From assembly GCA_900169235.1 (NCBI GenBank), contig FWCC01000007.1, positions 60,235 to 124,234 on the forward strand: 64,000 nt of DNA, in the 5' to 3' direction. The notes beneath the pieces are model-generated. The model had not been told where the DNA came from and made no database searches. It worked only from the letters and a program-made list of their open reading frames with translations. The translations under genes were made by a program, and so were the position numbers. This DNA comes from Zarea fungicola. Lineage: Eukaryota; Ascomycota; Sordariomycetes; Hypocreales; Cordycipitaceae. Every line of letters starts with the position of its first letter. The first letter of the stretch is position 1. Below, piece after piece: positions 1 to 11,028 of this stretch.

Positions 1-3000
1 TAGAACATGACTCCTTGTTTTGCCTTTTCCTTATTCGCCTATTTTCTCGCTCTTCCTTTTTACTCGGGACCGACACCGTATCGCAAAGACAGATACGTCT
101 GCAGATATCCGTCATACTACGGGCTACTATAGAAACGTCTTTACACAGGGACCTGAATTGGCATAAAAAAAGTTACCTTTTTTTGCGCCGAGGAATGACG
201 TGATGTAAAGGCGACAAAAAAAATCTGTTTTTAGACACCCGCCGTACGATTATGTTTCAAATCTCTCTATTTTAAGAAACCATTCCCGCAAGCCACAGAT
301 TTCTTCTGTATCGTTGTCGCGACCGGTTCGCACAGACATGAATGGAGTTTTGTACGCGCTGCCGCCCTAGATCGTGGATTTTTAAAATGAAAGGGGTCTG
401 TTGGGCCGGACATGAGAAACCACCAGCCAACCAGCCCTCTCTACGGAGTACAATGCCTCCCAACTCACTACATTTCCAATTGGCACACCCCATGGGTCGC
501 CGCGGTAATAAATTACTGGTACGCAACGGACCGACACACAAATCACCGAGACCGAGGCGGGCGCTACCTCCAAGGGTACCCAGCCTGTCGGTATCAATCA
601 ACCAGCAGGCACAAATAACACCAGCCAGCAGATATATGGGGACTTTTCTTGGGAGTAGCAAGGCGGTTATTACCAATGCCCAGCCAGACAAGTCCGGAGT
701 ATCCGCACCAATAGCCACAAGGGGGAATATACCGGCATTTCCCTGCAAGGCAAAGTAGCATCGCCCCGAGTGGACACGGCCCCGAACAATAGAGTTTGAA
801 CATGCAAATCGATTACTAAAATGTTTGAGATCATTCCGCTCTGTATTATTGTATGCCGCCGATTATTATCGGTGCATCCCTTGTTTGTATTCCGTACTTG
901 TTTGTTTTCCGTACTTGTGCGGTGCTCTGGACTGCACCAGAAGATGGTCTTGTCGCAATGAGGTAGCTTCAAGCTGCCCTTCAGCCTTGTGAGCTTTGCC
1001 GATGCAACTCCCGAATAGAAGCTAAAAAGTAGCCAAACTAAAACAATTTTCGCAAGGCCGGCCTCGCGTAATTGTATTTCGTGCATTAGGCAATGCAAGG
1101 TCTGCCCCTGTGGTGACAGACTCCCACTCGCGTGGTTAGTTGAGGCGTCTCAAGACGGAAAAGGCTGGCCAGGGTTCTGCAGCTCAAGCGCACGCCAGCG
1201 GGCAACATTGCAATAATCAGCCTGCCAGAGCACGTTTCCTGGAAACTACTCCGATACCCAAAAAAGGGCGGACAATACAAGCTCAAACTCGAATGCGAAT
1301 GCACGCGTCTTGGCTGAAGTGGAAAACTTGCTTCAAGCAGCGCACGTGCCCTTGTTTACAGTAAGTGGGATTGTTTCGCCTCGTTGTGATTTCACTAATC
1401 ACAATTTTCTGTTTACATATTAGGTAGCATGTAAAAACTCCATTCGCCGAAAGATGTAATCGTCTCATCAATGTACCTTGGGGTCCCTTTTTTTTCTGGT
1501 GCTTGCACAGCCTCGTTATGGACAGGGATACATCATGAATCGGAAACAAAATAGGAAAAAAATATAGCCAGACTGTAAGCAAGAATGAACCTGTCAGAAA
1601 AATAGAGTAGATTCTTACCCAAGCCTTGGGTCACCCCCGCTGCATTGTCTATTCCACACAGATCAACCCACCTTTATGCTCTGTAGATTGAGCTAGACAT
1701 GACCCTGTAATTTCGTTTCTTTTTCCTCCCAGCTATTTGCAAGCTGCTGGAGCCGGATCGTTCCTGGCAGCCATCACGTCGCTCGCTATTGTTCTCATGG
1801 AGCTTGCAGAAGAAAGTTATTTTTAGGTTTGGTATCGCCTGCTGGATTTTCATTGCTAGGAAGCTGAGGCGTACATGTGCATGTTCCTCGTGGCGCATAT
1901 CTACTACGCATTGTGACGGCAAGCCTAGTGCCAGTGTCCATTGATGTGAATACGTGAGGCCAGTGCTCTGGCCAAGACGAGGCAACTGCACCTTGATTCC
2001 TGCATGTATTTTGTTTTTTTTTATTGATAGTTTCAATTCTTTAGACAAAGGCGACCATGCATATCAAAACATGATTGTCCAGCTCGGCCAGAGTGCCGCA
2101 CAAGTGCCCGAAACAACTTGAAACAGGATGAACCAAAATGCAACCACACACTCGCCCTTCTCCAACCAACCCCAGTCTTCTCGGCTGTGAAGGTGAGAGA
2201 CTCAGGTCAACACCTGAAACGAAACCTCGATACCCGGCTCAAGTCAAATGTTTTATCCGCAGCCGGCTCCCGAACAAGGCCTGGTAGGGCGAGAGGCGGG
2301 GATAGATTATGCCATGATCCGCAACGGCCAACGAACGTCTTGGCATGTTATGCGAAAAATGTGAAATGGAGTGCATATGCAAAATTGTTTGATCATATCA
2401 GCCTCGTCGGCTCAAGACTGCGGGACAAGTGCCGCGAGAACCAAACCACAGCTTGCCAAGCCTATTACAAGTACCGCCAGTGATCAACCATGCATGTACC
2501 ATACAACAACTTGACACATCCGTTGCTAGAATGACCCGAGCACGTTACCAACGTCTCGGATTCTGAAAAGGCAGTTATTGGTTGTAGTCACTAAACAGCC
2601 AAAAGCAGTTACAGCCAGTAATGACAGAAAACTGGCAATAAGCAATACCAGTAAGCAATCAGCAATCTATACCGAACACACTGGGCCATATCCGCTAGAG
2701 ATTATGGAGTTTGTAGTGGATGCTGCCCTACGAACTGACCATGCCTTTGCAAGTTTCCTCCCTAGACTCACACCCCTGCACTCCACTTCTCCTCCCTCAA
2801 TTTCAAGCCTTGCGTCTGATCCAACACCTCCAGCGTTTCGGAAATGACGGAAATCATGCCACTAGCATCTGTTTCTATAGCCTCTCACATGCATGTCATG
2901 GTGACTGCATCAGTCAACTCTTGTCGGTTTTGCAAAGTTTCGGTTAATGCAACTCGCTTCCATGACAAGTTGCCGACCATCCAACTCATCAGGCCAACTG

Positions 3001-6000
3001 CCGTTTGCCTGTGTGCTGCAGAAAGACGTATCTTGCGACTGGAGTGGCCTGCGAATGCACATCGACGGCGGCAGAAACCAAGTTCCTGACAAAGTCATGC
3101 AAAGGTCAAGACTGTATCATTGGGAAAAAGGCCGTCCGATTTCATTCGGCTCTTTGTCTCGGCATATTGGCCCGAATTCTCTCTCGCCTATATAGACCAA
3201 TAGTGAAGCGCAAAATCTCACCACCATCGCCTAGTTTATGGACTTGTCGCTGCTAGTCCGTCCTTGCCATGACAATTCCAGCTTCGTTGCAGTCGTGCGC
3301 ATGACAAGAGACAAGACAGTCATCCCTACGTCGCAACTAGCACAATAGCCAACCATACCGAAAACTGCGTACAAACGCACTAACAACGGCTCATGCAATA
3401 GTGCGACTGTACGAGCCTACGGTACCATCGAGATCAGGTCCAGTGCTTCGGGTCAGACCCGCTGCCGCTAGAACATCACCACCTGTTTCCTTTTGTGACG
3501 CAAGTTCATTTTGCTGAATTCGCCTAAAAACCTGTAAAATACAGGCATATCACCCGATCATCCGGCTCCACAGCTTCTTTTCTTTGCTCACATGTGGACA
3601 GCTCACGCTTGTGACGGAGACCTGGATCGGATTTCTCTCGGTCCTGGACTCTACTCGGATTTTGTATTACGCTAGGCTGGTAAAGCGTGGGTAATTTGGA
3701 TCGCGGCCAATTCTCCTTCCCCGCGTCGATCCCGAAAATGGTATGCGCCTCCAACCTATTGCTAGTTTACGCCTCTAGTTTGTCCAGGCAGCAACTCGGG
3801 TCAAGTTTGCATTTCATGATGCCACTATTTTAATTTATCATCACATGTGCATCTGCAGGACTCCGCCAACCTCCGCAAAGCCTCTGCGGGGGCGGCTTTG
3901 CGGGGAGAGCCATCCGCCTGCAATGGAACGGAATGCCAGCCTGCTGTCTGGCTGTCACTGGCCCGACTCTTCCAAGCAGTTATAGACAAGCGTGTTATAG
4001 TCATCCTTGGCAAAAACATGTCACGTATTATGACGGCTGAGAAAACGAACAATTGTACCTTGTGTCCCCGCGAAACGGCAAGCAACAGTTCATCAGATGA
4101 TTCGGGCACCAACACAGGTTCTACCAACGACATGTCACGCAACACAAACCCCATTCCGTCACAAGATTGAACCTAGAAATCTGTCGACTTACTAAATCTG
4201 GGCTGTCTGTACCGCTGATATCCACATTATGCGCATCGTGACAAATTTACGATCAATCACTTTTAGTCTGGCGTTATACATCATCTCTGAGCGGCCAATG
4301 CGGCCGCAAGTACGTAGTACTCCGTACTGGTATGCACAAGCAAATGCGCCATTGACTCGGGCTAGCGCTGCCCGTTGCAGAGCATGAGTCGTTGGTGTTT
4401 TGACTGAGCAAAATACCCGTGTCTCTGAAACTCCTCCCGCTACCCTACAGCTAGTGGTGGTTGCCGCTGGCGTGCAATGTAATAAGTAAGTGAATAGCCT
4501 GAAGATGCACACGGGCAAGAGTAGACAACTACCTCCAGAGCTGTCATTGAAGACACCATTGTGACTTGCCCACTCTTGATTCCGCCCTGCATGCAGCCCA
4601 TGACCGCCAAGCATGCACCCTCGTCGGGGAATCATGACGCACACCCACCACCAACCTGTCAGCACGATGGTTGTGCGACAGCAAGTTGAAACTAACAAGC
4701 CAAATAGCAAGCGTTTTACCGCCGTCTTTGCTCGTCTTGGTCAGACTTACCAATTTGGAATCCTTTAATTCCTTGATGATGGAGCGACGCTTACGCCTCT
4801 CCCTTGCTCCTTGTGCGAGCCACTTTCAATCCTACTCTAAAGCGTGGTGCGGCCCTCTCGGTTGCCCAGGGAGGCCCTCTCGGCAATGCTACGCCATCGT
4901 TTTTCTACCAGCGGCTTGGACGGACCTTTTTTGCCAAGATACCAAGCGAGCCATGCCCACTGTAGGGTGGCAGAAAAAACCACGCAAAAAGGCAAGCAAA
5001 GTAAAATGCAGCCATAATATGCAGGTCAAGTTGTGATCTGCAGATGGGCCTGTGGTGATCCCTATCCACAACAGAGCAATACGGAGCTTGGCTCGCTTGG
5101 TACTCGTTTGCTCCGTACCTGGCCATGATGGCCTGTCCATCTTCCCCAAACGGTATATGCCGAAGCCACTAATCTTGTTGTTAGTTGCACTCGAAGAGCA
5201 GCAGTGGAAATGGTCTGTTTTAATTTATCTTGCCCCTGTTTCCGCCGCGGTATTGCAATTCGGCCTTATGGCCCAGTGCCGATTCTAGATTAGCTTCCAT
5301 GTCCAGGGCATGGCCATGACATGCTGGCCAGAACCGCGCAAACCATTAGCATTCACAGGGCTACTGTTGAGTGTTGTATTATTTATTTCGGACCACTTAC
5401 CCGCCTATCACGCCACGAGGATGCATGGGACAAGAGTCCCGCCTCATGCAAGGCCCGCTCGCTCAAAAATGAAGAGGGTCATCAATCAAATGATGCAGTT
5501 GGGCTCCATTTCCATGCATGATTTAATTTATCATGGAGCTGAAGACTAACGTTCTAAAGTCTCCGTCATCTGGACATTTTGATGCCGGTCCAATGAAGTA
5601 TCTACTCGCTAGCAGCAAAACCGCGGCGAAGACATCAGGTCGGCAACCGTGGCAAACCAACCTCTCCCCGGGGAAGATGGTCGCCGAATTTTTTTGTTTT
5701 GATCACGACCTATTTGAAAATGAAATCCTCTTGAGCAAACGCCGGGCTACTGTTCGCTTTTCCTTGGCCCATCTTGACCATCCCACAGCTGATGGGTCTT
5801 TGACGGAACTAGTCTCAAAGCCTGGGCTCCATTTTGCATCAATCGACGCGCCTTTGCAAACTCCGCTTCAATCTTATCGAGTTTTCTATCCTCATATGTA
5901 TGTAATCGGTCAACTATTCGCCAGGGACTCATCAGTGTTGTCGACCAAACAGGTTCATCTTACACCCGCAGCTTTTCCATGCCGGGCAAAGCTTCATCAA

Positions 6001-9000
6001 TAGCGTGCACAATAGCGCCGGAGACTTTGCTGCTTTTTGGCGGCCCTGGTAGTTATTGGGGGCTAAATCCAAGACATCTAGGTTCAAAACGTAACAACAC
6101 CAACGCACAGTCGCGAAGGAATGGATACCAGGGCCACGGCCTAGAACTCACAGCATACACCCACCACACTCTGTAGTGGGTGTTTACATGAAGCTAGTCT
6201 ATGGAGTTGTGCCAAAAAGCACCATGCTACAAACAGTCTGGCTTCTATTTCACTCCGTCGAAAAAGAGAAACGAAAGAAAAAAACAAAGAGAGACACGGA
6301 TAACTCTCTCAGCCGAGGGGCGGGCGAGCATAGGTGGGCACTGACATCGATGAACCACCCAGCCGGGCCGTCATCTGGGTTGTGTTTATGCGATGTGATG
6401 CGATGCCATGTGCGCGGCTCCCATCCATCGAGCGCAGATTTGCGTTGACACTGAGCCCTACCATCAGCAAAGACTTTTTATTTACGCGCGTGTGTGATTC
6501 TCTCTTCTTTGCAAGGTTCCTTTCCTTCCACCTTATTTTTCTGGAAAATGTCTCACTTGTTCGGGCACAGCTTCCGGGGCGGCCGTATGCTGTTGAGAAA
6601 TGAACCTTGGCGGCGAACAGGGTTCATCAAAGGTGTGGGCAGAAGCAGCTCCCCTCTGTCCTCGCACCCCTGAGAAATGATAAAATAGAGTGACATTATC
6701 CAAGCTCTTCCTTCCTACTCGAAAAAAAAGCCTCACAGCTTGACGAGACCACGATTCGGCGGCAAATCTACTTTGTGACGGAAAGGGGGCGGACCGGCAC
6801 AAATTTGTAAGAACTACTGCTAGAACGTCTGTTTTTGGGGCGCTATAGAATTCAGGGGTCATGACTTACAGAGTGTTACATTGAGAAGCCATAGACCAAC
6901 CTAACATATTCCATTTTGCACTCCTGCATGGGAATGATTGCGCTAGTTGGTATTCTTGCATCCTTCATCGCGCGTCCCGGTCTGGCCCTCCAACCCTTGC
7001 TAGGTTTCCCATGCCATGCCATCCTATCCCACCCCCGCTGTTGCACTAGTTGGTATTCTGGGTTTGTGGTCCGGTAGTTCCTGTATAGTTGCAAGTTCGC
7101 CCCTTGTGCACCTGCTAGGAGGAGCTTAGTCAATGCTTACCGCAGCCGTGGTGGCGTCTCGGAATCCTACGCGGAGAGCCGTCGCTAGCAATGGCTAGTT
7201 GACCCATTTGCATGTTGTATTTGCGTAGTGTGCGGTTTTTTGTTCTCTGTCGTACTGGAAGAAGATGATGCCGTACCATACTGGTCTAAGCCCGGACTGG
7301 TAAACAGGGGATGCGGCAGTTGCAAGTCTTTGTGTACATGGATCATCGGATTTGGCTGCAGGCATGCTGTATAATGTTAATATTTGTATGATTTGGGAAT
7401 AGGTTACTGGAGGAACTTGACGCCCCGGTATGCAGCTGCAAATATTGAGCAGCATGATGCCGAGATGGGAAATGACTCTGAAGCAGCCATGTACTCTCGT
7501 AGCATTTACTCTCTGGCCAATTTCACGACAGCTTGGACCCCCTGATAGTCTGCAGAGCTTGGAATGAGTTGGTAGTATGCCAGGAACTGTGTCCACAGCA
7601 AAGCCTCTTGCCAGTTGAACATTATTATGTTTGAATTGTGTTGATTTAAACCTCTGTTTCAATAGAGCAGTCTTGATTTTCCCGTTCGTGAATCAAAGCC
7701 GCTTACAACCTCTTCAAATTTATGTGCAGTTGTAGGATGACCGCGACAGAGAACCCAATGGATAAAGAGCTCTAATATATAAATCTTGCAATGGTAGTAA
7801 CATAGAATAAACAAGTGAATTCAGCGACGTCTTCGGGGAAGCATACATATAGCATTCTTTTGGAAACTGCCAACACATCATATACTGTGCCTGCGTGTAT
7901 TACTCGATAAACTATCTGCACTTCTTGATGTATCCTCTAAGAGAGGTCTTTGTAACAAGTCTTCATGTAGCGGCCAGATGTGTCAGTCAGAGGACCACTC
8001 TGTGCTACATTGCATGTCGGCGCGGTCAGCAGTCGGTTGCTGACTTGGGCTAACCAACACCCGGTTCTCCGCGGCATCCGATTATTCTCTTCTAGTTTTT
8101 TCGTGTAAAGAAAGATACTGGTTTTGGGGGCGATGATGCCGCTACACGCACAGACAGCCTGCTGATCCAAGTTTCTGTTTGTGGCTATGCAACCATGGTG
8201 CATCGGCCGATGTAGTACACCAAGAATGAGTAATTATACACGTGGCTTGCCATATCCGCAATTCGACAATGACAGGGCATGCTTGTGAGATGAATGATTA
8301 GCTCCAGAGTTCAAGGTACAATAAAGTACAGTTCCAGCTTCATCTTGGACTACTCTCGGATAGGCGCGTGCTTACATGGTGTACTCTCTTTTGTATACCT
8401 GGCCCAAACCACCCTTGTGAGAATAGCTCTGTGCTTCCATGGACCAATAATTTCTACTAAGTACATGTCTTGGCTTTCACACACCCAGTGGACTCGGCTT
8501 TCTTGATTCTCTCTTGGTGACGTTGCCTTGAACATCCCTGGGGGTTAAAGGTGCTAGGGAGAGTTGGCCTCGAAGCAAGGGCCACAGGATGACCACGACG
8601 TTTGTCCAGTGGCCATACCTGTCAAATAGAGCCTTTTTCACTCGAGTAATTTAAAAAAGCTTTAAAATCTTCAGGGACGGAAATGCTGCAGCAGGAGCAC
8701 TTGCCAGGATTGGCGCCATTTACGACATGCTACAACGGAGTGATTTTTCTGCATTTCTGCTTCCAAGAGACACGCACAAAACTACGTATGGAGTGGTGTG
8801 TAAAGAAATGTCGTGGTCTAGACCATCTATTCATGTCGTATTTTGCTAAGGTCGAGTACAAAGAAAATAATGCAAGACGCCCACGTCTCTTGTTTCCGTT
8901 GGTATATCGATACAGTTCCTTCAAACCCAGCCCATTCCATGTAGTACGACTCTTATATGTGTACAAAATTGCTTCAACAGAAGCCTCCGCCTGGTCTTCT

Positions 9001-9039
9001 ATTCTTGTCCTACTTTCCTATGCTCGTGATGGTCGCCAT
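1..9039. other. Long gene-free region
   Basis: No reading frame here has recognisable domain content, and the open frames (longest about 150 codons) look like chance. The DNA is of mixed composition with short homopolymer runs. Two small direct duplications are visible: a roughly 20 bp unit containing TTCCGTACTTG at about 876-915, and a 14 bp unit CTAGTTGGTATTCT near 6943 and 7049. No transposon ends, tRNA or tandem array were recognised. It may be a gene desert, hold non-coding transcripts, or hold a decayed insertion. Confidence 0.55.
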
Positions 9040-10254
9040 TCATGCACTGGTGCTAAAGTAGTAATTCTCCCACAAATACTCGTAATCCTCCATGATGCCG
9101 CCGACGAAGCTGGGCATGCGGCGCGACACGCCCTTGACGACGCCCTTTGTGACATTCTCGTAAAAGGCACCGCGCATGCTCCACCACATCATGGACCAGC
9201 CGCGCTTGTTCCACTCGTCGCGCTCGAGAGGCGTGGTGCGCAGGCTGCCGCTGTCGCGCAGCTGGCGGGCGGCGTACTCGACGGCGAGGCCAATGAGCCA
9301 GGGCGTCCAGGAGCGCTTGTTCTTGCAGCGCATCAGGGCGACGGCGTAGGCGAGGGGCGCGAGGATGTGCAGGACCTCGGCGGCCTGGCCGACGCCGCGG
9401 AGCTGGTTGAGGAGCTTGGCCGCGGGGCGGATGTCGTCGGCGGTGAGGACGCGGCTGAGGAGGTAGGAGCTGATGTCGCCGGACTCGGGGAGGGAGGGCA
9501 TGCTCATGCCGGTGCGGGGCATGGACCAGTCGCGCGCGTGGGCGGGCGTCGTCATCATCTCCTGGGCCTCTTTGGAGGACATGCCGTTGGCGTGGCCGTT
9601 GACAATGTTGGAGCCGTCTTCGAGCGCAAACTCGCTCTCGCTACCCAGCAGCGCCAGATCGTTGGTGTCGTCTTCATTCTCCAGCTCGTCTGGGATCGGC
9701 TCGCGCTCCGGCAGGACCGGGCTGACAATCTGGCGGGAGCGGGTGATGCGCAGCAGCAGCAGGCGGCAGACGGCCTTGATGCCCTCGAGGAGGACAACGA
9801 CGCGCCATCGCAGCTTCTCGCCGCCGCGGCGCTTGGCTGACATTTCGCAGAGGAGCTCCGTGTACGTCACCATCTGCAGCATCATGGCGACGCGGCGGTA
9901 CAGCTTGCTCTTGTCGGCCCAGAAGCGCGTGTAGCGGGCGTGGGCGGTGCGGACTGGTGGTGGGATGGGCAGGCGGGCGACGGCCTTTGCGAGGAGGGAG
10001 TCGTGGTAGAGGGTGAGGAGCTGGACGCCGGAGTGGATCGACTCGGAGGCAATCTCGGCATCGCGAAAGCGGCCGGGGATGATGTATGTGAGGCTGCGCA
10101 GGGCGCTCTCAATCTGGGAGACTTGGCTGGCATTGCGTGTGATGAATTCCTCGTACGAGGCGAGCCAATGCGGCGGCATGGCCAGGATATGTCCGACTGT
10201 GGATGCAGGGCGCTCTGCCGCCGGGCGCTTCGGCAGTGTCGATTGTGTAGGCAT
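9040..10254 (-). CDS. PEX16: Peroxisomal membrane protein PEX16
   Basis: Single exon, 404 residues, close to the usual fungal length. PEX16 acts in insertion of peroxisomal membrane proteins and peroxisome formation from the ER. The N-terminal third carries the family signature: a conserved stretch reading NASQVSQIESALRSLTYIIP (about residues 40-60), then GRFRDAE and SIHSGVQLLTLYHDSL. The central part (about 130-180) has hydrophobic segments rich in Leu, Val and Arg around MLQMVTYTELLCEM and WRVVVLLEGIKAVCRLLLLRI, typical of membrane-associated PEX16. Residues 185-250 are an acidic, Ser-rich linker; the C-terminal part is again hydrophobic and ends NYYFSTSA. The ATG at 10254 is chosen because the conserved N-terminus follows it closely. 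The exon is GC-rich, unlike the flanking spacer. Identification is from recalled family sequence and is secure; no intron is needed. Confidence 0.93.
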   Translation of the reverse strand: MPTQSTLPKRPAAERPASTVGHILAMPPHWLASYEEFITRNASQVSQIESALRSLTYIIPGRFRDAEIASESIHSGVQLLTLYHDSLLAKAVARLPIPPPVRTAHARYTRFWADKSKLYRRVAMMLQMVTYTELLCEMSAKRRGGEKLRWRVVVLLEGIKAVCRLLLLRITRSRQIVSPVLPEREPIPDELENEDDTNDLALLGSESEFALEDGSNIVNGHANGMSSKEAQEMMTTPAHARDWSMPRTGMSMPSLPESGDISSYLLSRVLTADDIRPAAKLLNQLRGVGQAAEVLHILAPLAYAVALMRCKNKRSWTPWLIGLAVEYAARQLRDSGSLRTTPLERDEWNKRGWSMMWWSMRGAFYENVTKGVVKGVSRRMPSFVGGIMEDYEYLWENYYFSTSA

Positions 10255-11028
10255 GACTGACTGCTGTCTGTCTGTCGAGGTTGGCGAGGTTATCCTCGTT
10301 GATTGTTCGAGGGTTAGGCCCCTCGCAAAGGGCAGCGGCGGTAGGCGGTCGCAGTCTTGGTGTCGCGTCTCTGTTTTCGTCGGAAATGGTAAAGATGCAA
10401 TCGCAGTGTCGTGGGATGGTGTTTTTGATGATGCAAGTGATGTGGTAGGACGTCAAGGAGCTGCAACCGAGCTGGTGACGCCAATCCTCCCATAAAGGCT
10501 GGGGCCGGGAAGCCGTGGTTGGCTGGCTTCTGCCGAGGCACATTGGCATGTGTGCTTTGCCCGCATTGGGCTACCTACCCTAGAGATGAAGCGGCATGGC
10601 GGCGCATTGCTGCTGTGATTGTACGGGGAAGTGCGCCGAAAGGATTTAATCTGAGCAATGGGACTAATTTAATAATTCAAAGCAAGATACTGTCAACACA
10701 GGTTTCTCATAGTTGGACCGGTTAACGGTGGACTTGGTACTGCCTTTACTTGGAGATTACTGGCAAGGTAACTTCGTTGCATCACACACATATTTTTGGT
10801 GAACAATCTTTGTCTTGAATAAGACTAAAATCCAATTAAATTACCTTGGAAATGCCCAAAAACCCCAATAAACTCACAAGGTCCCGTATAATACTTTTGT
10901 GTCCTCACTGTTGCATACTATGACAATGCCACCCACATACAAAACCCAAGGATAAAAAAATACTTTTGTTTCCTCACAGCTGCATCCAACGCCATTCTTA
11001 TCCCTGTCGAAAGCCCAGAACCAGCGGT
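10255..11028. other. Intergenic spacer
   Basis: This holds the PEX16 promoter side and the 3' flank of the Zn2Cys6 regulator; both genes are on the minus strand. No further gene was recognised. Confidence 0.6.

Noticed and set aside
272..758. Overlapping open frames on both strands
   Set aside because: Mutually antisense, no domain content, ordinary composition.
5533..6003. 156-codon open frame in the left spacer
   Set aside because: No motif, no signal peptide, no codon bias; consistent with chance in a long non-coding region.
8683..9840. 385-codon plus-strand open frame
   Set aside because: It is the antisense shadow of the GC-rich PEX16 exon; its Ala/Gly/Val-rich low-complexity translation has no domain.
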